From Adhaeribacter pallidiroseus (lineage in GTDB: Bacteria > Bacteroidota > Bacteroidia > Cytophagales > Hymenobacteraceae): a DNA stretch of 64,000 nucleotides. Made by a program: the position numbers and the translations under genes. Below the pieces are notes generated by a model. The model was given only the letters and a program-made list of their open reading frames with translations. It did no database searches and had not been told where the DNA came from. The stretch is taken from assembly GCF_003340495.1 (NCBI RefSeq), contig NZ_QASA01000001.1, positions 2,976,001 to 3,040,000 on the forward strand. The letters are read 5' to 3'. The first letter of the stretch is position 1; the number at the start of each line of letters is the position of its first letter. Positions 57,150 through 64,000 of this stretch are shown one piece after another.

Positions 57150-58568
57150 ATGACCAGCAAGGGTGGTAAAAACAGAGCAGGTACTTTGTTCCGGATTACC
57201 ACGGGAGGTAAGTTTAGTGTGCTGCGTCATTTTAATTTAATTACGGATGGAGGTACGCCGCTGGGCAGCTTAATCGTGCAAAAGGCTAATCCGTTGGTGG
57301 CTAATCCTCAAAACCTGACTACCGTTGAAGATAATCCGAAAACATTAACTCTAACGGGCTCCGGCGGCGAGCCACTTACCTTTACCATAAAAACACAACC
57401 TAAAAACGGTACCATAACCGGTTCCGGAGCTACCCGCACCTACAAGCCTAAAGCTAATTTTACCGGCAAAGATACCTTTACGTTTACCGTAAGTGTTGGC
57501 TGCCTCGTTTCGGCACCCGCTACGGTAACCGTTACTGTTAGTCCGGTAAACGATGCCCCGGTTTTAGCCACCATCAGCAATAAAACCGTAGTGCTGGGTT
57601 CCACTGTAAATTTCACGGCTACGGCTACCGATCCGGATGCCGGCCAGACCAAAACCTTTTCATTAGTAGGCGCTCCGGCGGGGGCCCGCATTAATGCTAC
57701 CACGGGTGTTTTCAACTGGAAGCCGGCGGCTGTTGGCAGTACTGCTTTTAAAATTAAAGTTACCGATAACGGCTCGCCGGCTTTGTCCGATGAACAAGCG
57801 CTTATGGTTACTGTTACGAATACCGAGAATATGGTGCGCTTAAATACCGGTGGAGCCGCCGTAGCCACCTCGCTCGGCCATTTTGCGGCCGATGCTTATT
57901 TCAGCGGGGTTACGGGTATCTCAACCACTACTTCCGCCATTGAGGGTACTACTGACGATGCCTTGTACCAGGACAATCGGCGGGCTGCTACGAACGGCGG
58001 CAGCTTTAGCTATCATATTCCGGTTACCAACGGCAACTACCAGGTAAAGCTGCACTTTGCCGAAACCTTCTATACCACGGCTGGTTTGCGTAAATTTAAC
58101 GTCAGCGGCGAAGGTACCGCCTGGTTAACAAACTACGACATTGTAGCGGTGGCCGGTAGTTCTAAAAAAGCCGTGATCGCCAGTAAAAACATTCTGGTAA
58201 CGGATGGAGAATTAAACCTGATTTTTGTATCGGTGGTCGATAAAGCTTGTGTATCGGCGATTGAAGTAGTGCCCGCGGGAGCTGCCGATGCTTTTGCCAC
58301 CGGCTCCAAAGTTGAAACTAAAGCTTTGATAGTTAGCAAAATATACCCGAATCCGGCGGTAAATTCGTTGCACCTAACTTTGAGCGAATCAGCGGCGGTA
58401 TTTACCGGCACCATCACCGACAGCAAAGGCTACACCGTTAAAACCTTGCACGAACCGGTGCAAGCCAGTCAGGTAGAAGTAAATGTGGAATCGTTGCAGC
58501 CCGGCTTATATCAACTTCACGTCCAAACTTCGGCTGGCATCCAGATTTACCGATTTGTAAAACGCTAA
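57150..58568 (+). CDS. GloVer-repeat surface protein, C-terminal part: Ig-like, malectin and T9SS domains
   Basis: 472 residues from the first ATG after the frameshift; the natural frame extends left to about 57010 and holds repeats 13 and 14. Then follow an Ig-like domain (about 50-130, ending VTVSPVNDAP), a He_PIG-type Ig domain (about 135-220), a malectin domain (about 225-375, VRLNTGGAAVATSLGHFAAD and KLHFAETFY) and a T9SS type A tail (ISKIYPNPAVNSLHLTL ... YRFVKR). Without the N-terminal part it has no signal peptide and should not be exported. Malectin modules bind carbohydrate, so the intact protein was likely a secreted glycan-binding or adhesive protein. Confidence 0.75.
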   Translation: MTSKGGKNRAGTLFRITTGGKFSVLRHFNLITDGGTPLGSLIVQKANPLVANPQNLTTVEDNPKTLTLTGSGGEPLTFTIKTQPKNGTITGSGATRTYKPKANFTGKDTFTFTVSVGCLVSAPATVTVTVSPVNDAPVLATISNKTVVLGSTVNFTATATDPDAGQTKTFSLVGAPAGARINATTGVFNWKPAAVGSTAFKIKVTDNGSPALSDEQALMVTVTNTENMVRLNTGGAAVATSLGHFAADAYFSGVTGISTTTSAIEGTTDDALYQDNRRAATNGGSFSYHIPVTNGNYQVKLHFAETFYTTAGLRKFNVSGEGTAWLTNYDIVAVAGSSKKAVIASKNILVTDGELNLIFVSVVDKACVSAIEVVPAGAADAFATGSKVETKALIVSKIYPNPAVNSLHLTLSESAAVFTGTITDSKGYTVKTLHEPVQASQVEVNVESLQPGLYQLHVQTSAGIQIYRFVKR

Positions 58569-58574
58569 GCTAAT

Positions 58575-58622
58575 CCTTAACAAAAGCGGAACATCGGGTT
58601 TGATGTTTCGCTTTTGTTAAGG
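58575..58622 (+). terminator. Terminator after the GloVer/malectin gene
   Basis: A 21-bp stem (58575-58595 with 58602-58622; one G-U pair) and loop GGGTTT. Its base is rich in A and T on both strands, so it may be bidirectional. Confidence 0.8.
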
Positions 58623-58625
58623 CTT

Positions 58626-58727
58626 TTAGCATCTTATTTTACGCACGAGGGCACCATCCATGGCTATTGAAATGCGGTAGTCTTTATACTTATATTTAGC
58701 CATCCAATATTTTTTATAATTTCCCAT
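58626..58727 (-). CDS. Possible very small ORF
   Basis: ATG 58727 opens 33 codons (MGNYKKYWMAKYKYKDYRIS ...) to TAA at 58628-58626; the same frame is open for more than 40 further codons upstream without an ATG. Basic and aromatic. It could be a short gene using a TTG start (58751), a gene remnant, or chance. Confidence 0.2.
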   Translation of the reverse strand: MGNYKKYWMAKYKYKDYRISIAMDGALVRKIRC

Positions 58728-58915
58728 AGCCAGGTTAGGGTTACTAGTCAAGGCAATTAAGCACGAGCTATAAAGCCTCCTGTAATTAGTAGTGTTCAGC
58801 CAGCCTACTAAAATTTTAAAAAAGAAACAACCGCTACGATTGTTTAAGTAACCCCGTTACCTAAATTCTTAAAAAGCGATGTATGATTACGCATCCGGGC
58901 TAATCTCTATGGCAA

Positions 58916-59344
58916 CTAACTAATGGCAAATTTTTCGGTTAATAATTGGTTTACCTTATCGGCGGTTAAAGGCTTTACGATATAAGGTGCCGCAAACGCT
59001 GCCGCCCGAATGGTATCCTGCGGATGCGAGGATGTGGATAGCATGGCGACAACCGTACCTTGCTTTAAGTCGTGGCTGAGTTCCTGGTGGTAAATTTCCA
59101 GAAATTCAAAACCATCCAACATGGGCATGTTTACGTCTAGCAATATCAGATCGGGTTTAAAGTACGTTGGATCTGCCTGATCATAGTCCTCTCGATTAAG
59201 TTTATGAAGGTAATCCAAGGCGTATTGTCCATTCGAAAAAACCCGGATATTTTCGGTTATCTCCATCCGGTTTAATAAACGATGATTCAGGAAATTGCTG
59301 GTTTCGTTATCATCAATCAATAAAACGCCTTTTAGTTTTCGCAT
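58916..59344 (-). CDS. Single-domain response regulator (Rcp1/CheY-like)
   Basis: 142 residues consisting only of a receiver domain. Acidic pocket Asp11-Asp12, phosphoacceptor Asp70 in LILLDVNMPMLDG, Thr/Ser in AMLSTSS and Lys in YIVKPL are all present. No output domain, so it probably relays phosphate or acts through protein contact. It lies 11 bp behind the ethylene-receptor-like histidine kinase and is surely its cognate partner. Confidence 0.92.
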   Translation of the reverse strand: MRKLKGVLLIDDNETSNFLNHRLLNRMEITENIRVFSNGQYALDYLHKLNREDYDQADPTYFKPDLILLDVNMPMLDGFEFLEIYHQELSHDLKQGTVVAMLSTSSHPQDTIRAAAFAAPYIVKPLTADKVNQLLTEKFAIS

Positions 59345-59355
59345 ATGTTTACTTT

Positions 59356-60624
59356 CTATGACTTATTCGGGAAGTAAGCCCGGAAGGTAGAGCCTTCTCC
59401 GGGGGTGCTGCCCACTTCTATCTTACCTTGGTTGAAATCCATAATTCTTTTCACGATAAATAAACCTACTCCGCTGCCCTCCACATCGTCGCGTAACCGT
59501 TTAAATAAAGAAAATATTTTTTTTTCGTGTTTAGGCAAGTCTATACCTATACCGTTGTCGGTTACCGTTACTACCACATAATTATTAACGGCAGCACTGG
59601 TTACGCTAACCACGGGCAATCGATCCGGCGACCGGTACTTAATCGCGTTACTTACCAAATTGTACAGCACGCTTTTTAAATTTTTACGCGAAAACCAAAC
59701 TTTAGGGTTGGCGGTAAAATCGGTATGAACTACTGCGCCGGATTGTTGGATGACTTCGGCCAGACTAGCAGTGACTTCATCTAAAATAGTGGCGAAAGAA
59801 ATAAACTCGTGCTCTTCTTCCGTGTCTTTTTGAATTTTACTTACCTGAGTTAAGTCGTTGATGGTGCGGTGCATCTGGTGGATAGAATACTCCAACTTGC
59901 CAAAAACCTGGGAAATATCAGGATCTACACCCGGTAATTCTTCTTTTAAAACAGTTATTAAACCTTCGGCGTTGATAACCGGCGATTTTAAATCGTGCGA
60001 GGCGCAATAAACAAAATTATCCAGGTCGGCATTAATGCGTATTAACTCCCCGTTTTTAACAATCAGGTTTTTTTCCACTTTTTTTCTAAATTCTACTTCT
60101 TTTTCTAATTCCCGGTTAACCCGAATTAATTGAGCAGTGCGTTGGTTTACGCGGTTTTCCAATTCATCATTTGCCTGCCGCAACGCCGCCTCGGCTTTAT
60201 GTCTTTCTTTCATTTGCAACAGCAACTCCGAGTTGGCCATGGCCAGCGTATCGGCACTAGGAATAAGCAGTATTTTGGGCAATGACCGCAGTAAAATAAA
60301 CGCTGTGCCTAAAGACAAAAGTCCGGTTACTACCTTTACTAAACTAGCTATATCATAAACCGGGTCCCAAACCGTCCAGATATCCAGTAAATGCGTAGTG
60401 CCACAAGCCAGTATAAACATCCCGAATAAAATGAATACGTGCTTTTGCACTAAATATTTCCGCTTTTGAGCCAGGTAAAAAAGCATAAACGGGATTGAAA
60501 AATAAGCTATTCCCGTTAAAGCATCGCCCACCACGGTTGGCCACAATATAGCTTTATTCCATTGGTAACAATGGCCATGCGGCATAAAAGTACTGGTATC
60601 AACCAAATTGAATAATTGTTTCAT
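59356..60624 (-). CDS. Sensor histidine kinase with ethylene-receptor-like membrane domain
   Basis: 422 residues. Three membrane helices (about 28-50, 60-83, 92-115) match the ethylene-binding domain of plant ETR1. Asp34, Tyr41, Ile44, Pro45, Ile71, Cys74 and His78 correspond to ETR1 D25, Y32, I35, P36, I62, C65 and H69, all at offset +9; Cys and His are the copper ligands (FILACGTTHL). A coiled coil follows (about 130-200), without a GAF domain. Next come a HisKA H-box with His210 (FVYCASHDLKSPV) and a HATPase_c domain with YNLVSNAIKY, DNGIGI and GSGVGLFIV. Relatives occur in cyanobacteria and other bacteria; ethylene binding here is inference. Confidence 0.88.
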   Translation of the reverse strand: MKQLFNLVDTSTFMPHGHCYQWNKAILWPTVVGDALTGIAYFSIPFMLFYLAQKRKYLVQKHVFILFGMFILACGTTHLLDIWTVWDPVYDIASLVKVVTGLLSLGTAFILLRSLPKILLIPSADTLAMANSELLLQMKERHKAEAALRQANDELENRVNQRTAQLIRVNRELEKEVEFRKKVEKNLIVKNGELIRINADLDNFVYCASHDLKSPVINAEGLITVLKEELPGVDPDISQVFGKLEYSIHQMHRTINDLTQVSKIQKDTEEEHEFISFATILDEVTASLAEVIQQSGAVVHTDFTANPKVWFSRKNLKSVLYNLVSNAIKYRSPDRLPVVSVTSAAVNNYVVVTVTDNGIGIDLPKHEKKIFSLFKRLRDDVEGSGVGLFIVKRIMDFNQGKIEVGSTPGEGSTFRAYFPNKS

Positions 60625-60971
60625 AGAGTGTTTTAGATTTCAAAAAAGATAATGTACCCTCTTGCGTATTCTTTTCCGATCAGGTAAACACCAGCTGTAA
60701 AAGTTAATATAACTTTAATGATACGTAATGCATTATTGGTAATTGGCTCTGATGGCACTTAAGTGTTTTTTTTACTGGTTAACTTAACAAAATCTTAAAT
60801 TGGGTAATTAATTATGCAATTTTGCATAGTCACCAGATATTGTTAACGCTCACCGCAAAAGAAGCGCAACTTAAAATCACTATTAGTAAACAAGATCTGA
60901 ATTATGCTTTTATAAATTCAAAATTCCAGTATTTATTAAAATGGATAATGCTTTACAGAATTGTTTTAAAC
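60625..60971. other. Intergenic spacer upstream of the sensor kinase gene
   Basis: About 350 bp. On the minus strand TATCTTTTTTG (60651-60641), close to the -7 consensus, stands 17 bp before the kinase ATG. No gene or RNA fold seen in the remainder. Confidence 0.4.
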
Positions 60972-60973
60972 AA

Positions 60974-61007
60974 AAAAGCACTCCCGTACTAACCCAGAAG
61001 TGCTTTT
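60974..61007 (-). terminator. Terminator after the cysteine-synthase-family gene
   Basis: Stem AAAAGCACT / AGTGCTTTT with a 16-nt loop; on the minus strand it continues into a run of T. It lies 22 bp after the stop codon. Confidence 0.75.
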
Positions 61008-61028
61008 ACTTAACGTGTTTGCCGATTT

Positions 61029-62009
61029 CTAATCTAAGTATCCTTGCTCGCGCATCCATTCGTCATTATATATTTTAGCTAAGTATCGAGTGCCGTGGTC
61101 CGGTAAAATCACGACTAAAATATCCGCTTCGGTTAAGTTTTCGCGGGCGTATTCCAAAGCGCCATACACCGCCGAACCGCACGACCAACCCACGAACAAA
61201 CCTTCTTCTTTGGCTAAACGCCGGGTCATTACGGCACCGTCTTTATCGGTAACTTTTATAAACTGGTCGATTAAATTAAAATCAACGTTTTTAGGTAAAA
61301 TATCTTCGCCAATTCCTTCGGTTTTGTAGGGATAAATTTCGTTTTCGTCGAAGATACCGGTTTCCTTGTATTTTTTAAAAACAGAGCCGTACGTATCAAT
61401 ACCAATTGATTTTACTGCCGGATTTTGCTCTTTTAAGTATTTGGCAATGCCGCAAATAGTACCCCCGGTACCTACACCGGTAGCCAAACACGTTATTTTA
61501 CCATTGGTTTGTTCCCAGATCTCCGGTCCGGTCGTTTCGTAATGCGCCGCCGTGTTTGATAAATTATCGTATTGGTTTGGGTAAAAAGAATTAGGAATTT
61601 CGCGGTTTAAACGCTTGGCTACCGAGTAGTACGAACGCTCGTCTTCGGGGGCTACGTTGGTGGGACAAACAATAACCTCGGCGCCAACGGCCCGTAAAAT
61701 ATCCATTTTTTCTTTGCTCTGCTTATCGGTGAGCGTAAAAATGCATTTATAACCCCGACCGATAGCGGCCAAAGCCAATCCCATACCGGTATTGCCCGAG
61801 GTACCTTCAATAATGGTTCCGCCGGGTTGCAGCAGACCAGCTTTTTCCGCATCCTCAATCATTTTAAGAGCCATGCGGTCTTTAACCGAATTACCCGGAT
61901 TAAAATATTCTACTTTAGCCAGCACGGTAGCCTGAATACCTGCGGTTACTTTATTTAGCTTTACTAAGGGTGTCCGGCCAATTGCTTCAGAAATATGATT
62001 TAAATACAT
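61029..62009 (-). CDS. PLP-dependent cysteine synthase / cystathionine beta-synthase family enzyme
   Basis: 326 residues, fold-type II PLP enzyme. The PLP lysine is in NPGNSVKDRMA, the substrate loop is EGTSGNTGMGLA, and the phosphate-binding Gly loop is TGVGTGGTICG. The segment APEDERSYYSVAKRLN and the SFYPNQYDNLSN motif are closer to the catalytic core of cystathionine beta-synthase than to CysK, but no CBS regulatory domain follows. It makes either cysteine from O-acetylserine or cystathionine from serine and homocysteine; I cannot decide. Cytoplasmic. Confidence 0.85.
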   Translation of the reverse strand: MYLNHISEAIGRTPLVKLNKVTAGIQATVLAKVEYFNPGNSVKDRMALKMIEDAEKAGLLQPGGTIIEGTSGNTGMGLALAAIGRGYKCIFTLTDKQSKEKMDILRAVGAEVIVCPTNVAPEDERSYYSVAKRLNREIPNSFYPNQYDNLSNTAAHYETTGPEIWEQTNGKITCLATGVGTGGTICGIAKYLKEQNPAVKSIGIDTYGSVFKKYKETGIFDENEIYPYKTEGIGEDILPKNVDFNLIDQFIKVTDKDGAVMTRRLAKEEGLFVGWSCGSAVYGALEYARENLTEADILVVILPDHGTRYLAKIYNDEWMREQGYLD

Positions 62010-62071
62010 GAAATGCTTTTTATCAGAATGAAAATCAGGTAATACCTGGTTTATAATTTTTTATTACTTTA

Positions 62072-62079
62072 CAAAAGTA
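62072..62079 (-). promoter_or_regulatory. -7 element of the cysteine-synthase-family gene
   Basis: TACTTTTG on the minus strand matches TAnnTTTG, 63 bp before the ATG. No clear -33 element. Confidence 0.45.
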
Positions 62080-62275
62080 AGCTAATTATTTAAGAATTAA
62101 TGAACAGCAAGCAAGGTTAGTTCTTTTACTTCTTACGGACCTCGTCTAATAAAATTTAAAATTTTACCGATAGGTTGAGTTCCTGATGCGGCAGGGAATC
62201 TTTCATTTTAATTTTTATTTGATATTGCGCTTTCCTTCGAGCCGGTTAAATTTATCCGGTAAAAACTTATTTCTG

Positions 62276-62306
62276 TTTGGAGCAGACTTAAAAAAAACTA
62301 TTTTTG
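62276..62306 (+). promoter_or_regulatory. sucD promoter
   Basis: TTTG (62276-62279), 19-bp spacer, TATTTTTG (62299-62306), 50 bp before the chosen sucD ATG. It lies inside the 5'-extended reading frame, which supports the shorter start. Confidence 0.7.
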
Positions 62307-62356
62307 CAGCACCTATTGCAGCACACCCCATACCTTTTAATATTAAACTTACTAAC

Positions 62357-63247
62357 ATGAGTGTTTTAGTAAATAAAGATTCAAGAGTAATTGTCCAGGG
62401 CTTTACCGGCTCCGAAGGTTCGTTTCATGCCCAGCAAATGATTGAATACGGCACGAACGTAGTAGGCGGGGTAACCCCGGGGAAAGGCGGCAGCACCCAC
62501 CTGGATCGGCCTGTTTTTAATACGGTGGTTGATGCCGTGCGCGAAACCGGGGCCAACGTAACCATTATTTTTGTACCCCCGGCGTTTGCCGCTGATGCGA
62601 TTATGGAAGCCGCCGATGCCGGCATTAGCGTGATTGTTACCATCACCGAAGGTATTCCAACCAAAGACATGATATTTGTGAAGGAGTATATCAGCCATAA
62701 ACCTTTAACCTTAATTGGTCCGAATTGCCCCGGCGTAATTACTCCCGGCGAAGCCAAAGTGGGCATTATGCCGGGCTTTGTTTTTGCTCCCGGTCGCATT
62801 GGTATAGTGTCTAAATCAGGTACGTTAACGTACGAAGCCGCCGACCAGATTGTAAAAGCGGGTTTAGGTATTTCCACGGCAATTGGCATTGGCGGTGACC
62901 CCATTATTGGTACGCCTACCAAAAACGCGGTAGAACTATTAATGAACGACCCCGATACCGACGCCATTGTCATGATTGGCGAAATTGGCGGCAACTACGA
63001 AGCCATGGCCTCGCAGTATATCAAAGAAACCGGTAACAAAAAACCAGTGGTAGGCTTTATCGCGGGTCAAACGGCCCCGAAAGGTCGCCGGATGGGCCAC
63101 GCGGGCGCTATTATTGGCGGAGCAGACGACACAGCCGAAGCGAAAATGCGGATTATGCAGGAGTGCGGCATTCACGTGGTAAAATCGCCGGCCAACATTG
63201 GGGAAACCATGGCCAAAGTTTTAAAAGGCGAAACAATTGAAGCGTAA
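62357..63247 (+). CDS. sucD: Succinyl-CoA synthetase alpha subunit
   Basis: 296 residues from ATG 62357, the normal SucD size. The frame is open to 62186, but that extension crosses the promoter. Rossmann CoA-binding domain with [19 protein letters not shown] and [12 protein letters not shown]; the phosphorylated His is in [11 protein letters not shown]. Catalyses succinyl-CoA to succinate with nucleotide triphosphate formation in the TCA cycle. SucC, the partner, is not adjacent. Confidence 0.95.
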   Translation: MSVLVNKDSRVIVQGFTGSEGSFHAQQMIEYGTNVVGGVTPGKGGSTHLDRPVFNTVVDAVRETGANVTIIFVPPAFAADAIMEAADAGISVIVTITEGIPTKDMIFVKEYISHKPLTLIGPNCPGVITPGEAKVGIMPGFVFAPGRIGIVSKSGTLTYEAADQIVKAGLGISTAIGIGGDPIIGTPTKNAVELLMNDPDTDAIVMIGEIGGNYEAMASQYIKETGNKKPVVGFIAGQTAPKGRRMGHAGAIIGGADDTAEAKMRIMQECGIHVVKSPANIGETMAKVLKGETIEA

Positions 63248-63257
63248 ATCAGATAAT

Positions 63258-63462
63258 TAACGTGCGTTCGAGAAAAGCCCTTAACAACATAAAAACATCC
63301 CTGAATTAGCCAAAAAGATAAAACGACTGTGTTTCCCGTCTATTAGAGTCATTCTGGAAGAATCTAACCCGTAAGTAACCGGTTAGATTCTTCCAGAATG
63401 ACTCTAATACAGAAGATTAGCTAATATTTCAGGTAGGGTTTGCTTATCTCAAACGCACGTTA
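63258..63462. repeat. Fold-back (MITE-like) palindromic element
   Basis: Core: a perfect 29-bp inverted repeat (63341-63369 with 63381-63409) around an 11-nt loop. Outer arms: TAACGTGCGTTCGAGA (63258-63273) against TCTCAAACGCACGTTA (63447-63462), one mismatch. Between them CCTGAA-TTAGC on the left matches GCTAATATTTCAGG on the right with a 3-nt insertion. The whole 205 bp therefore folds on itself. No ORF inside and no T-run at its end. Origin as a small mobile element is inference. Confidence 0.6.
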
Positions 63463-63500
63463 TTTAGTATCTAGATTTTAGACGCTAGACTTACTTTTTT

Positions 63501-63532
63501 AAAAAAGAGATGCTTTAGGGCATCTCTTTTTT
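63501..63532 (+). terminator. Rho-independent terminator between the fold-back element and dps
   Basis: Stem AAAAAAGAGATGC / GCATCTCTTTTTT, loop TTTAGG, with further T. It could end transcription from sucD. Confidence 0.85.
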
Positions 63533-63644
63533 TGTGTTTTGCTCCGCTAAGAAAATTTTTCGGAAAAGTTTTCTTAAACCTTAAAGGGTATTTGCAGGTT
63601 TAAAACGTACGTAAGAAAGAACAACTAAGTAATTCTATAAAACT

Positions 63645-64000
63645 ATGCAAGACTTAACCGTAACCGGCCTGGAGAAAAAGAGCAATCAGGAACTGGCTAC
63701 CAAGCTAAACGAACTCCTGGCCAACTATCATATTTATTACCAAAATGTACGTGGCTTTCACTGGAACATTAAAGGCAGTAATTTTTTTCAGTTGCACGCC
63801 AAGTTTGAGGAATTGTATACCAATGCCCTCACCCGCATTGATGAAATAGCCGAACGCATCTTAACTCTGGGTTATACACCCTTACACAGCTTTTCAGAAT
63901 TTATCGGTAATTCCTCCATTAAAGAAACGCATAATCTGACTTCCGACCGCGAAACCGTAGGAACTACTATTGAAAATATTACTTTATTAATTAAACTGGA
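63645..64000 (+). CDS. dps: Dps-family ferritin-like DNA-protecting protein, 3' end cut by window edge
   Basis: 118 complete codons from ATG 63645, cut off at the window edge (full Dps proteins are about 155-165). Ferroxidase-site residues are in place: His39 (FHWN), His51, Asp66 and Glu70 (RIDEIAER), with the same spacing as E. coli H51, H63, D78 and E82. It oxidises Fe(II) with peroxide and stores iron in a dodecameric shell, protecting DNA under stress. The N-terminus is short, so the DNA-binding tail may be missing. Confidence 0.93.
   Translation, partial: MQDLTVTGLEKKSNQELATKLNELLANYHIYYQNVRGFHWNIKGSNFFQLHAKFEELYTNALTRIDEIAERILTLGYTPLHSFSEFIGNSSIKETHNLTSDRETVGTTIENITLLIKL

Noticed and set aside
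62186-62356. 5' extension of sucD by 57 codons
   Set aside because: It crosses a full promoter (62276-62306) and precedes the universally conserved SucD N-terminus.
63341-63409. Reading the 29-bp stem behind sucD as a simple terminator
   Set aside because: No T-run follows and the stem is far longer than needed; a normal terminator exists at 63501-63532, and outer arms show a larger palindrome.

Overview
The window comes from a member of the Bacteroidota, most likely a Cytophagales/Hymenobacteraceae relative such as Adhaeribacter (the genus is inference). The evidence is: recurrent -7 boxes of the TAnnTTTG type, few recognisable Shine-Dalgarno sequences, a SusC/SusD pair, two proteins with type IX secretion (T9SS) C-terminal signals, an IPExxxVDY-family gene in front of pyk, a Bacteroidota-type LptD, and very AT-rich spacers full of TTTTTTAAATTTT tracts. 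No rRNA, tRNA, CRISPR array, prophage or transposase gene was seen.

Region 1-29 kb is mostly core chromosome. It holds a transglutaminase-like/SirB1 protein (cut by the window edge), an acyl-CoA carboxylase carboxyltransferase, an amidase-MlaD pair divergent from lptD, panB, an RluA-type pseudouridine synthase, a fatty-acid desaturase, a polytopic membrane protein, and the classic rpsP-rimM-trmD-rplS cluster. These are followed by an ankyrin protein, an outer-membrane pair (HhH-barrel and PorV-like), yidD, lgt and nadE. Next come acpP-fabF-rnc, divergent from the IPExxxVDY gene and pyk, then rpsT and a YheT-type hydrolase. A small gene with three in-frame TAA codons (about 28.8-29.2 kb) looks like a decaying pseudogene.

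Region 29-49 kb is a ten-gene starch/maltodextrin utilisation locus, all on the minus strand: lacI-type regulator, susC, susD, susE, a T9SS-exported GH13 amylase, a SusA-like GH13 enzyme, beta-phosphoglucomutase, a GH65 maltose phosphorylase, a GH13 lipoprotein and an SLC45-like MFS sugar transporter. Together they describe surface capture and cleavage of starch, import, and phosphorolysis of maltose to glucose plus glucose-6-phosphate. The 1 kb gap between lacI and susC holds a perfect GGGAACGTTCCC palindrome and a 24-nt perfect inverted repeat whose arms carry related half-sites, probably the operators of the LacI protein.

Region 49-64 kb is more varied. It has a small lipoprotein, an EamA permease, and a soluble-type PQQ sugar dehydrogenase convergent with an SMP-30/gluconolactonase lipoprotein. 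A very large GloVer-repeat/Ig-like/malectin/T9SS surface protein is split by a one-base deletion in a G-run. A sensor kinase-response regulator pair follows; the kinase's membrane domain carries all seven residues that define the ethylene-binding domain of plant ETR1, at a constant offset of nine. The end of the window has a cysteine-synthase-family enzyme, sucD, a roughly 205-bp fold-back element and the start of dps.

The most interesting items are the ethylene-receptor-like two-component pair, the operator array upstream of susC, the frameshifted repeat protein, the fold-back element behind sucD, and the multi-stop pseudogene.
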